NCBI GenBank assembly: GCA_017853885.1
Contig: JAFMIR010000014.1
Location: 1 to 64,000, forward strand
DNA: 64,000 bases
Reading direction: 5' to 3'
From: Prosthecobacter sp.
Lineage (GTDB): Bacteria; Verrucomicrobiota; Verrucomicrobiia; Verrucomicrobiales; Verrucomicrobiaceae
Position 1 is the first letter of the stretch. Every line of letters starts with the position of its first letter. Positions 1-8,700 of the stretch are shown here, one piece after another. The translations under genes and the position numbers were made by a program. The notes beneath the pieces were generated by a model, which saw only the letters and a program-made list of their open reading frames with translations, did not search any database and had not been told where the DNA came from.

Positions 1-20
1 GACGTGTGCTCTTCCGATCT
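1..20. other. Illumina adapter remnant at contig edge
   Basis: The first 20 bases, beginning GACGTGTGCTCTTCC and ending GATCT, match from memory the 3' end of the Illumina TruSeq/Nextera-style read-2 adapter. The nusB reading frame begins immediately after it, which fits an untrimmed read end that became the contig terminus. It is not genomic sequence. Confidence 0.93.
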
Positions 21-188
21 CTGCAAGACGCCTTGAATGAGGCTTTCGGCATACAGCCGAGTGGAGGTTTTGGCCGTATGAATCGTCCAGAACGTGTCGA
101 GCTGACCTTCATCGGCTTTCTCGCCGTGCATGTCGCGTGCAAAAAGATATTGGACGGCGGCTTCCCGACCTTCGCGGCGTTTTCCCAT
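21..188 (-). CDS. nusB: Transcription antitermination factor NusB, N-terminal fragment (cut by contig edge)
   Basis: Translating the minus strand from the ATG whose first base is at 188 gives MGKRREGREAAVQYLFARD followed by about 37 more residues without a stop, until the adapter. The RREGREAAVQYLF start is typical of NusB, the small all-helical RNA-binding protein that forms the antitermination complex with S10/NusE on boxA of rRNA operons. It lies 11 bases downstream of ribH on the same strand; ribH-nusB adjacency is common in bacteria, which supports both calls. Only about 56 codons are present because the assembly ends, not because the gene is broken. The ATG has no clear Shine-Dalgarno sequence. 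Confidence 0.85.
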
Positions 189-199
189 GGTGTATTGAA

Positions 200-700
200 T
201 CAGGCGAGTTCGGCTTCACCGGCAAATCCGGCACGCATTTTGGCAAAAAGATTGATCATTTGCACACACACACGCGCGGCCTCTGTGCCACGATTGATGG
301 TGGCACCTAGGCAACGCTCCTCCGCCTGGTCCGCATCATCGACGAGCAGCACCTCGTGCACGACGGGCGTGCAATGCTTGACCGCCATGTCCTGCAGTGC
401 CTGCGTAACACTGCTGCCCACCAAGTCCGCATGCTGTGTGCTGCCACGAATGATCACACCTAGAGCAATGACTGCATCTGGCTTCGCATTCCTCAGCACG
501 AGTTCCGCAGTGACGGGGATCTCAAACGCACCCGGCACACGATACACATCCACCGTGGCCTGCGGCGCGAGGTCTTCCAATTCCGCCGCGACGGCATTCA
601 CGAGACCCTGCACGAACTGGTTGTTATACATGCTGGCGACGACAGCGATGGACACCGAGGCATCGAGCGGGCGGGGGCGGGCGGGGGCAAATTGAGACAT
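200..700 (-). CDS. ribH: 6,7-dimethyl-8-ribityllumazine synthase
   Basis: This enzyme condenses 5-amino-6-ribitylaminouracil with 3,4-dihydroxy-2-butanone 4-phosphate in the penultimate step of riboflavin synthesis. From the ATG at 700 it is 166 residues, a usual length. Family marks are the GAFEIP motif, the loop IRGSTQHADLV (canonical IRGxTxHxxxV, with the catalytic His) and the terminal NRGTEAA segment. A longer reading from a TTG five codons upstream is possible, but the ATG MSQF start fits better. The second riboflavin gene of the window, ribBA, which makes the butanone substrate, lies about 11 kb away on the same strand, so the pathway is not in one operon. nusB follows directly. Confidence 0.93.
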   Translation of the reverse strand: MSQFAPARPRPLDASVSIAVVASMYNNQFVQGLVNAVAAELEDLAPQATVDVYRVPGAFEIPVTAELVLRNAKPDAVIALGVIIRGSTQHADLVGSSVTQALQDMAVKHCTPVVHEVLLVDDADQAEERCLGATINRGTEAARVCVQMINLFAKMRAGFAGEAELA

Positions 701-1310
701 GCTAGGAAGATACAATCATGGTTCATAGCCCCATTTTTGATGCTGGCAATACTAGCCTATCTATTCGAGCGCTAGGAGGATGGAAGGAACGACTTTTGCC
801 GCTGCCAATCATGGCCCTCCAAATCGAATTCGCGATCTCTCTTGAACTGCTTTCGAATGTGACGAGCATTCACCCGCTGCAAGGCTGCTGTCATGTAATA
901 ACACAAAGTTTTGAGCAGACTGCCTGATTATCTGAAACTCGTTTCAATACTGCATAAGACACCTAAACCTGAGGCTTCGTGGCATGGGAGTGGTCATCAT
1001 CTGGCAAACAAAAATGAAGACTAAGTGCCAGCTGCGCAGGTCACTTTTCTGAGAGATTACAGCTCTTGGGCTGAGAACATAGAGGATTCAGTGCTTCGCA
1101 TGATGATGCTTTATCTGGCAGTCTCATTAGCTTTCTTAGTGTTATTCCTTGGAAGCAATCCATACGGCGCTGGAGTCTTTGCTAACCCTGATGTCTACTT
1201 AAAAGAGAGAGAAATCATTTTCGATCAGTCCATAAAAGGAATACACTTAGCTTCATTTAATTTGATGTAGTATTTTATCATAAGATGAACCTATCATTTA
1301 TACTTTTCAC
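701..1310. other. Long AT-rich intergenic region, no convincing gene
   Basis: About 600 bases separate the divergent ribH and outer-membrane protein genes. Two short plus-strand open frames exist: an ATG frame from 718 (69 codons) and a GTG frame from 1025 to 1270 (81 codons). The second encodes a hydrophobic run (LAVSLAFLVLFLG) that could be one membrane segment, but its start codon has no ribosome-binding site and no family is recognised. The right end carries promoter-like sequence for the next gene. Confidence 0.5.
1275..1304 (+). promoter_or_regulatory. Candidate promoter for the outer-membrane protein gene
   Basis: TTATCA at 1275-1280 and TATACT at 1299-1304 are separated by 18 bases, and TATACT ends only 6 bases before the ATG at 1311. 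A start site about 7 bases downstream of the -10 box would fall on or next to the start codon, so the message may be leaderless. Prediction from sequence only. Confidence 0.4.
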
Positions 1311-2207
1311 ATGAAAAGCCTGCTTTCTATCTCAGCCTCACTTATCGCAACCGCAGCCCTCGCTCAACAGGCAGCCCAGCCTGTCGGCGAAATCGAGACA
1401 CAGCGCATCACGCGTAAAGAAAGCGCCATGAATCCCTTCTACTCACTGGCGAACCCAGATCCTTTTTATGTGAACTTGTCCACGTCCTACACGCACACAA
1501 CGAATGCTTTTTCCGACTCACGCGAACAGAAGGACTGGCTGTTAGACACCCATCTTGCTGCTGGATGGCGTCATATTGTCGGCAGCAGCATGATAATGGA
1601 TTGGGCATTTCTCACCAATCGCAGCGACTATGCGAATCAGGAACAACTCAGTCGCAACATGCTCGGCACGCGTTTTACGCTCGGTGGTTTGGCCTTCAGG
1701 AAGTTGCCTTATTATCTTTCCTACACCGGCAATTGGTACTATGACAGCGCCTACGATAGCCGCAGTCTCGACTTCCACACACTGAGCACGATGGTGCCTT
1801 TTTGGCGGCAATCCGTGGGTAAAGGAAAGCTCACCCTGTTATCTACGCTAAATTGGATCAAATCTCAGCCCAGTGACTTTGACCAAATCAATCCCGGCCT
1901 ATCCGTGCGCTTCAACCTGCCTGTGACAGATAAAGACCGAATCGACATCTCTCTGCTACAGAGTTATGCATTCTATCAGCACTTTGTTCCCAGCCAATTT
2001 CCAAACGATCGTCAGGACTGGCGCAGTTCCGCCAGCGTACAGTTCGTGCATCAATTTACCAAGCAATTCCAGATCAGCCTCGGTGTCGCTTACCTGCGCA
2101 ATGACAGCAATCTCTCCGCTTTGGATGCAGGCGGCTCGGCTGAAGGCATTTTCGACTACAAGACTTGGAATTTCATACCCACCATTAGCTTGAACTACAG
2201 CTTCTGA
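1311..2207 (+). CDS. Putative outer-membrane beta-barrel protein
   Basis: The 298-residue product begins with a clean Sec signal peptide (MKSLLSISASLIATAALAQQ, cleavage expected after ALA). The mature part has alternating polar and aromatic strands (for example YVNLSTSYTHTTNAF, RFTLGGLAFRKLPYYLSYTGNWYYDS) and ends in SLNYSF, a C-terminal phenylalanine of the kind recognised by the BAM complex. These traits indicate an outer-membrane barrel of perhaps 10 to 14 strands. I recognise no specific family or substrate. It is followed 12 bases later by lgt on the same strand, so the two may be co-transcribed. Confidence 0.7.
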   Translation: MKSLLSISASLIATAALAQQAAQPVGEIETQRITRKESAMNPFYSLANPDPFYVNLSTSYTHTTNAFSDSREQKDWLLDTHLAAGWRHIVGSSMIMDWAFLTNRSDYANQEQLSRNMLGTRFTLGGLAFRKLPYYLSYTGNWYYDSAYDSRSLDFHTLSTMVPFWRQSVGKGKLTLLSTLNWIKSQPSDFDQINPGLSVRFNLPVTDKDRIDISLLQSYAFYQHFVPSQFPNDRQDWRSSASVQFVHQFTKQFQISLGVAYLRNDSNLSALDAGGSAEGIFDYKTWNFIPTISLNYSF

Positions 2208-2219
2208 TCGTTACGCGGC

Positions 2220-2990
2220 ATGATCCCATATCTCGATCTGCCGCCGCTGCGTATCGGCCCTTATGAGTTAGGTTCCTTTGGGCTGCTTGTTTGGACTGGC
2301 ATCATTGTTGGCTGGTTCGTCGCACGCTGGCGCGCTAGACAAGTTGGTCTAGACCCTGGTATTACCTCCAGCCTCGTCGCCGTATGCGCCTTCTTTGGGC
2401 TACTAGGTTCGCATTGGGTCTATCTTTTTGCCTATCACCCAGAAGTCTTCAGGCATGATCCTTGGAGTCTCATCCATATCTGGCAAGGCATGTCATCCTA
2501 CGGCGGTATGTTTAGTGCAGGTATTGCTTATGCGGTCTTTGTTCGGCGCTGGGGCATTCCTTTTATGCCATATGCCGAGGTGCTCACCTTCGCTTTCACG
2601 CATGGCTGGTTCTTTGGCCGCCTCGGCTGCAGCACCGCGCACGACCATCCAGGCTGCCCATCGAAGTTCTGGCTAGCTGTCAAGTTTCCAGACGGGCCTA
2701 GGCATGATCTCGGTTTCTATGAATGGCTGCTATGCTTCCTGTGGATACCCCTTGTTCACTGGCTCGGACGGCAAAAGCGGATCGACAAATCGCCCCCCGG
2801 GACGCTGATCCACACCATGCTCATTGCCTACGGCGTGCCGCGTTTCTTCCTCGACTTCCTGCGTGCAGACGACCTTCCTAATTGTGATCTGCGCTACGCA
2901 GGCCTCACCCCTGCGCAATACGGATGCATTGCTTTTTGGCTCATCGCGCTGCGTTTTTTCATCCGGCAAAGGAAACGCGCTGCCGTCTGA
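2220..2990 (+). CDS. lgt: Prolipoprotein diacylglyceryl transferase (divergent)
   Basis: Lgt transfers the diacylglyceryl group of phosphatidylglycerol to the lipobox cysteine of prelipoproteins in the cytoplasmic membrane. The 256-residue protein has about seven hydrophobic helices. Supporting segments are GMSSYGGMFSAG, where the family has the HGGL/SYGG segment, and HGWFFGRLGCSTAHDHPG, a variant of the Lgt signature GRxGNFxNxExxG. The variant keeps the GR-GC arginine but has HDHPG instead of the usual N-x-E-x-x-G end, a form I recall from some Gram-negative homologues outside Proteobacteria. The window carries several lipobox proteins and Lnt, the enzyme for the last step, less than 1.3 kb downstream. 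The start has no Shine-Dalgarno sequence. Confidence 0.85.
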   Translation: MIPYLDLPPLRIGPYELGSFGLLVWTGIIVGWFVARWRARQVGLDPGITSSLVAVCAFFGLLGSHWVYLFAYHPEVFRHDPWSLIHIWQGMSSYGGMFSAGIAYAVFVRRWGIPFMPYAEVLTFAFTHGWFFGRLGCSTAHDHPGCPSKFWLAVKFPDGPRHDLGFYEWLLCFLWIPLVHWLGRQKRIDKSPPGTLIHTMLIAYGVPRFFLDFLRADDLPNCDLRYAGLTPAQYGCIAFWLIALRFFIRQRKRAAV

Positions 2991-3010
2991 GTTCCAATTC
3001 AACATTCCCT

Positions 3011-3784
3011 TCAAAATAGTAGCCCCTTTCTCCACAGCACCGCTAAGTCCATTCCCAGCGCCACTCCTGCATGCACAATCACTCCCGGCAATATCGAGCG
3101 ACTTTTTAAACTAAAGAAACCTAAAGCCACGCCTGCAACAATCGATCCTAGCGTCTCCAACAACGGTTTGCCAAAGTGCACTTGGCAATACGGCATCATC
3201 GCCACAAACACTGCGGAGAAACCGAACCGTTGCTTGAGCCCGTGGATCAAAAAACCACGAAAGAAAAACTCTACCGCAATAAACGACAGCAAGTAAACCA
3301 CCTCCCACAGCCAGAATTGCAGCCAAAAACCTTTTCCTGCTGAAGGCAGAAACAGCGGATACTTCGCCTGAAACGAAGGCAGCCCAGAGCACAGCCATAC
3401 CAACCCCAACACAAAAACCAACAGTCCCAAATACATGGGCAATTCCGACATGGCTAAGCGGCAATTCAAACCATAGTCCCGCAATCGCTCACGCATAACG
3501 AACTTCACCACCAATATCGGGAACAACAGTTGCGTCAGCAAAATGGAACCGACCCAAAACAGCCTGCGCTCTATTAATGAACTACCCAATGGCTCAAAAA
3601 TAGGCAAAACATTCATGCCGTAAAATCTTGCCGTCATACCAAGAGCAGCCGTCAAGCAAACCACCGCCACATTTCGCAAGCCTTGCCTTCTCCCCTCCGG
3701 CGTGGCACTACATGCTATCGCCTGATTCTCCGTCTCATGGAAAACACGTTCGATGTTACCACGAATATTTCTGAAAAGATTCAT
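3011..3784 (-). CDS. CPBP family intramembrane (CAAX-like) metalloprotease
   Basis: The 257-residue product is an integral membrane protein with roughly six to seven helices. The CPBP (Abi, PF02517) motifs are visible in order: VEFFFRGFLI, corresponding to EExxxR but with Val for the first Glu; then the F/YxxxH-type motif around YCQVHFGKP; then VIVHAGVALGMD, corresponding to HxxxN/D. Members cleave near membrane helices and act in maturation, signalling or bacteriocin immunity; no substrate can be inferred here. Loss of the first motif Glu could weaken metal or water activation, although FFFRG homologues with a single Glu occur. It is convergent with lgt with only 20 bases between stops, and a perfect palindrome sits 8 bases upstream of its ATG. 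Confidence 0.82.
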   Translation of the reverse strand: MNLFRNIRGNIERVFHETENQAIACSATPEGRRQGLRNVAVVCLTAALGMTARFYGMNVLPIFEPLGSSLIERRLFWVGSILLTQLLFPILVVKFVMRERLRDYGLNCRLAMSELPMYLGLLVFVLGLVWLCSGLPSFQAKYPLFLPSAGKGFWLQFWLWEVVYLLSFIAVEFFFRGFLIHGLKQRFGFSAVFVAMMPYCQVHFGKPLLETLGSIVAGVALGFFSLKSRSILPGVIVHAGVALGMDLAVLWRKGLLF

Positions 3785-3791
3785 ATATCGA

Positions 3792-3811
3792 ACATAAAAA
3801 TATTTTTATGT
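3792..3811. repeat. Perfect 20-bp AT-rich palindrome upstream of the CPBP protease
   Basis: ACATAAAAATATTTTTATGT reads identically on both strands without a spacer. It lies 8 bases upstream of the protease ATG, inside the 170-base gap to the divergent small lipoprotein gene. It could be a dimeric repressor operator or a cruciform-forming site. No regulator is assigned. Confidence 0.75.
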
Positions 3812-3918
3812 GTGTTACATCGGATCTATATAAAAGAGCCCCCTAAAGTCTTTTAACACAAGACAATGCCTCACGCATTGATCTAGCTCGGTTACTACAT
3901 CAGGATTGACATTTGGCG

Positions 3919-3948
3919 TTGACATCAATGTGTCTTTTTAGGTAGCAT
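3919..3948 (+). promoter_or_regulatory. Candidate sigma-70 promoter of the small lipoprotein gene
   Basis: A consensus TTGACA at 3919-3924 and TAGCAT at 3943-3948 are spaced by 18 bases, and the GTG start lies 6 bases after the -10 box, again implying little or no leader. A second TTGACA occurs at 3906-3911, so the -35 is duplicated 13 bases apart. Confidence 0.5.
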
Positions 3949-3954
3949 TCCCTC

Positions 3955-4191
3955 GTGACTAATTCATCTCTTCACTCCAAACAAGGGCCAATCGTCTCAT
4001 CAATCCTGCTTGGCCTCTTACTTGCGTGTTTTATGCTACCTGGTGCATTTAGCATCACCGGGTGTGCAGATGATCCAGATCCAATCACACCTCCTGATAA
4101 TCCACTTAGTCCAAATCAGGACGTCAACAATGCAATTGACCCCCCCCCTCCTATTGCAGAACCTCACGAGCAAATGCATTGTTCACCTTAA
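3955..4191 (+). CDS. Small predicted lipoprotein, proline-rich
   Basis: The 78-residue product, read from a GTG, has a signal peptide with a hydrophobic core SSILLGLLLACFMLPGAF and a lipobox ITGC (residues about 34 to 37). The mature part is only about 40 residues of Asp, Pro and Asn (DDPDPITPPDNP, IDPPPPIAEP) and looks disordered. It sits between the lipoprotein-processing genes lgt and lnt, downstream of a good promoter. No family is recognised. The short mature region may be a flexible surface tether; this is inference. The start depends on a GTG with no Shine-Dalgarno sequence. Confidence 0.55.
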   Translation: MTNSSLHSKQGPIVSSILLGLLLACFMLPGAFSITGCADDPDPITPPDNPLSPNQDVNNAIDPPPPIAEPHEQMHCSP

Positions 4192-4243
4192 ATGTGTTAA
4201 TGCGCTCGCCAATAGATTTGCCTGCTGAAGCACTATCGTAGGC

Positions 4244-5746
4244 ATGACTCTCCGAAGGCGTCTTGTCCTAAGCCTGCTTTCGGGTTTGCTGGAACCTTTG
4301 GGCTATGCGGGATTTGGCTTTTTCCCTTTAAGTTGGATTGCCAAAGTGCCCATCCTGTTCGCGGTGCATGATTTGTCGCCGCGTAGGGCTTTCTTGATTG
4401 CCATGGTCTATGGCTCTGTCGCCTACTTCGGCGGTTACTACTGGCTGATTCACACTTTTTCGACTTTCGGCGGCTTTTCAGACTTTGCCGCATGTCTAGG
4501 GACGTTTTTCATCTGCACCTGCCTCGGACTGTCATTTGGCCTTTTGATGGCTTTAACGCAGTGCTTTCGTGCACGCGGCTTGGCCCCCGTCTGGAGCCTC
4601 ACTTTCGTCACTCCAGCCATCGAGCTGCTTTTCCCAAACATCTTTCCCTACAACATCGGCGCTTCGCAGTATCGTTTCACCGCTATCACGCAGTTCATCG
4701 AAAACACCGGCATGCTCGGTCTCACCGCGCTCATCATGCTCGTCAATGGGGCTGTTTATGAACTGATCGAAAGCCGATACTTAGGCCGGCAATGCATCCA
4801 TCGCCGCTGGCTTGTGCCCTTGGGCACTTTCGTTGTGGCCCTTGGTTACGGTTTGGTGCGCATTGATCAAATCGACTGCCAATACGCCACTGCACCTACT
4901 CTCCGCGTCGCGCTCATTCAGACCAATCTGAAGGTCCAGACCCAGAACAATGCTCTCGAATCCTTCCAAGCGTATCAAGACATGACACGCCCGCTCGCCA
5001 CTGCCAAACCGGGGCCCGACCTGGTTGTATGGCCAGAAACCGCTCTTCGCTTTGCGATTCAACAAACGAATCTCACTTTTCCCGAATCTCTGCGCCAGTC
5101 ACTGCCTCTCCTCACTGGTTCATTCAGTCTTAGCAGCGATAAACATCTGCACAACTCCCTGCTCGCCATTGAATCAGACGGACAGATTACATCCCGTTAT
5201 GATAAGCGTAGCCTACTCGCCTTTGGCGAAATGATTCCCTTCGAGAAACAAGTGCCTTGGCTTCGCCAATGGCTACCACGTGCTGGAAAAATGACCGCAG
5301 GAAGCAGCCTCAATCACCTCACTTTAGCCGGGGCCACCTTCCTCCCCACCATCTGCTACGAGGCCATACAGCCCAAGCTTACTCGAGAAATTTGGCAACA
5401 CTCTGGTCCTGCCGATGCCCTTATCAATGTCACCAATGATGCTTGGTTCGGTGACACCCATGAGCCGCGCACACATCTCGCGCTGGCCTCATTCCGTGCC
5501 ATTGAGACACGTCGCTCTCTCATTCGCTCAACCACCACGGGTATCAGCGCCTTGGTAGATCCAGCCGGCCGCATCTCAGCTCAGACCGATCAGTATAGTC
5601 GCGAAGTGCTTCTTGGTAGCATTCCTCTCATCACCGATGGCTCAACCACCTTTTACCTCCGCTATGGAGAGTGGTTCGGCTGGCTGTGCATCGCAATCAC
5701 GATCAGTTTAATGCTCGTTAAGAGCAGGTCGGAAAGTCTACATTGA
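4244..5746 (+). CDS. lnt: Apolipoprotein N-acyltransferase
   Basis: Lnt adds the third acyl chain to the N-terminal cysteine of diacylglyceryl lipoproteins in the inner membrane, completing the Lgt-LspA-Lnt pathway. The 500-residue protein has about six N-terminal membrane helices (residues 1 to about 210), a periplasmic nitrilase domain and a C-terminal helix (WFGWLCIAITISLMLV). The catalytic triad is visible: Glu265 in VVWPETAL, Lys321 in YDKRSLLAFGEMIPFE and Cys371 in PTICYEAI, matching E. coli E267/K335/C387. The segment NVTNDAWFGDTHEPRTHLALASFRAIETRR is characteristic. It is 33 bases ahead of the CoA-dehydratase activase gene on the same strand. Confidence 0.95.
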   Translation: MTLRRRLVLSLLSGLLEPLGYAGFGFFPLSWIAKVPILFAVHDLSPRRAFLIAMVYGSVAYFGGYYWLIHTFSTFGGFSDFAACLGTFFICTCLGLSFGLLMALTQCFRARGLAPVWSLTFVTPAIELLFPNIFPYNIGASQYRFTAITQFIENTGMLGLTALIMLVNGAVYELIESRYLGRQCIHRRWLVPLGTFVVALGYGLVRIDQIDCQYATAPTLRVALIQTNLKVQTQNNALESFQAYQDMTRPLATAKPGPDLVVWPETALRFAIQQTNLTFPESLRQSLPLLTGSFSLSSDKHLHNSLLAIESDGQITSRYDKRSLLAFGEMIPFEKQVPWLRQWLPRAGKMTAGSSLNHLTLAGATFLPTICYEAIQPKLTREIWQHSGPADALINVTNDAWFGDTHEPRTHLALASFRAIETRRSLIRSTTTGISALVDPAGRISAQTDQYSREVLLGSIPLITDGSTTFYLRYGEWFGWLCIAITISLMLVKSRSESLH

Positions 5747-5779
5747 CCATTTGTTCTCACACCGCTTTTCTATACGTCA

Positions 5780-8700
5780 ATGCCGGATCAAAACATGTCC
5801 ACGTGTTCCAACCTCATCCTAGGTGTGGATGTCGGCTCCACCACAGTTAAGACCGTGCTGGTCGATCCGCAAACGCAGTGCATCTTGTGGTCTGACTATC
5901 AGCGGCATGAGACGAAACAAGCGGAGAAAGTCATGGAGCAACTTAAGGCGGTCTCTGCGGTGTTCCCGCGCATCAGTCGCATCTTCATGACAGGATCCGG
6001 CGCGGAACCGCTCACGCAGCCGCTCGGTGCGAAGTTTGTGCAGGAAGTCAACGCGGTCACCATGGCCGTCGATCAGCTTCATCCTGAAGCGGGTAGCGTC
6101 ATCGAGCTCGGTGGACAGGATGCGAAAATCATCATCTACAAAGCCAGTGGCCCAAACGGGCCCAAACGCGCCATCGCTTCGATGAATGATAAATGCGCGT
6201 CCGGCACCGGGGCCACCATAGATAAATGCCTCGTCAAGCTTGGCCTCGATCCTCGTGAGATTTGCAGCATGGCTTGGGATGACTCCAAACTGCACCCTGT
6301 CGCCGCAAAGTGCGGTGTCTTTGCCGAAACCGATATCGTCAATCTCGTCAAATCCGGCATTCCCTCGCGCGAGATCCTCTGCTCGCTCGCCAATGCTATC
6401 GTGATGCAAAATCTCTCAGTGCTTACGCGCGGCAACACGCTCCTGCACAGTGTTGTCTTGCTAGGTGGGCCAAATACTCATCTGCATTTTTTGCAGGACT
6501 GCTGGCGACAACGTATCCTCGAAACTTGGAAAGAGCGAGGCCACAAGTTCCCGAATGACGACGTCTCCAAGCTCATCTTCGTCCCGCCCAATTCCGATCT
6601 CTACGCTGCCTTTGGCGCGGCGATCTATGGCATGCACGAGCCGGATCACATCGGCGCGTATCGCGGCACCGAAGATCTGGAAAAATTCATTCTACATGGC
6701 CGAGCCGCTCGTCTGGGTGCCTCTGCAGGACCGCCCCTTGTGCGTGATGCAGATGAACTGACCGCTTTTGCGAAAAAGTATCGTATACCTCCATTTAAGG
6801 CAGCCACGTTTGAGCCTGGTAAAATTGTGCGTGGCTATATCGGCCTCGATGGCGGATCCACCTCGTCCAAAGCCGTTCTTATCGACGAAAATGGCGATAT
6901 TCTCTGCAAGCAGTACATGCTCTCCAAAGGGAATCCCATCGCCGACACGAAAGAACTGCTTTCGCTGCTCAAAAACGACTTTGCGCAGCAAGGCTGCACA
7001 CTCGAAGTGCTCGGTTTTGGCGCCACAGGCTACGCAGCGGATGTTTTGGAGGAATCTCTCGCAGCAGATGCCAACATTGTCGAAACTGTCGCACATGGCA
7101 TGGCTTCAACGCGATTTTTTAACAATGTGGATGTCATCTGCGACATCGGCGGACAAGACATCAAAGTGCTCTTCGTAACCCACGGCCAGATCTCAAGCTT
7201 CCGTCTTTCGAATCAATGCAGCGCAGGTAACGGCATGCTTCTGCAAGCGATGGCTGCACAATTCGGTGTGCCAGTCAAAGAATATGCCGATGTGGCATTC
7301 GCCGCGAAATTGAGTCCAAAGTTTAGCTACGGCTGCGCTGTATTCCTCGACACCGATCGCGTCACCTTCCAAAAAGAAGGTTTCTCACGCGAAGAACTAC
7401 TCGCAGGCCTTGCGCTTGTGCTACCTAAGAATGTTTGGCAATATGTTGCGCAGGTGCCACGCATGTCTGCGCTCGGACGCACGTTTGTTTTGCAAGGTGG
7501 AACACAATACAACCTCGCCGCTGTCAAAGCTCAACACGACTACATCAAAGAACGCGTGCCGGATGCCGTCATTCATGTGCATCCACATCCCGGAGAGGCC
7601 GGAGCGCTCGGTGCAGCGCTCGAAGCTAGACGCATGGTGCTTCAACGTGGTAAAAGCACCTTCATTGGCCTCGATGCAGCTATCGATCTTTCTTTCACCT
7701 CCCGTAACGATACGGATACGATCTGCCACTTTTGCCCGAACCACTGCAAACGCACCTTCATCGACACTAAGGCCGCAAGCGGCCGCACCAGTCGCTACAT
7801 TTCAGGCTTTTCTTGTGAAAACGGCACTGTCGAATCAAAGCAAAAGCTCAAAGAACTCGCTCAGCGCCGCAAACAGCTCAAGGCGAAGTATCCTAACCTA
7901 GTCGATTACGAATCGAAACTCGCCTTTCAGAGCTTTTACAAGCCCACGCCACTTCCTGAGGCAGGCGCTAAGCTCACGCGCGATGAAACGCGTCGTAACT
8001 GGCTAGGCACACCGAAAGCCGTCAGAGTTACGCGCCGCATGCAGCGCAGTAGCGATGATGATCTTGCGCATCGTCAAAACATTCGCATTGGCATCCCACG
8101 CGTGTTGAACCTGTATTCCACCGCGCCGCTCTGGCGCGTTTTTTTCGAAACACTCGGCATTCCATCCGCGAACATTGTTTTCTCGGATGCAACTACACCA
8201 GAAATGTGGGCTGAAGGCAGTAAATACGGCTCCATCGATCCCTGCCATCCCTCGAAAGTCACGCAGGCACACATTCATAGCTTGCTACATCACAAAAGCC
8301 GCGAGAGGCAACTCAACTACATCTTTTTTCCCTGCATTACACACTTACCGACTTTTGTCTCGGGTGTAATGGATTCGACATCTTGCCCCATCGTCGCCGG
8401 AGCACCCAAAGTCATACGCGCGGCCTTCACGAAGGAAGTGGATTTTTTTGAACGCGCTGGCGTTGAATACGTCGATGCGGCCGTGACGCTTACTGAGCCA
8501 AATTACTTGGTGAAACAGCTTTATGAGGCTTGGGGTAAAAAACTTCGTATCACGCACGACGAATGCGAATTCGCTGTGCAGCAAGGATTTGAGGCTTTGA
8601 AGCGCTTCGACGTTGAAATGCAGCGTAAGGGTTCCGAAGTGCTTGCTCAGCTTGAAGACGAGAATCGCGCGGGCTTGCTGCTGCTAGGCAGACCTTATCA

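Noticed and set aside
718..927. Plus-strand open frame with ATG, 69 codons, upstream of ribH
   Set aside because: No ribosome-binding site, no recognisable domain and no codon periodicity; it lies in an AT-rich promoter gap.
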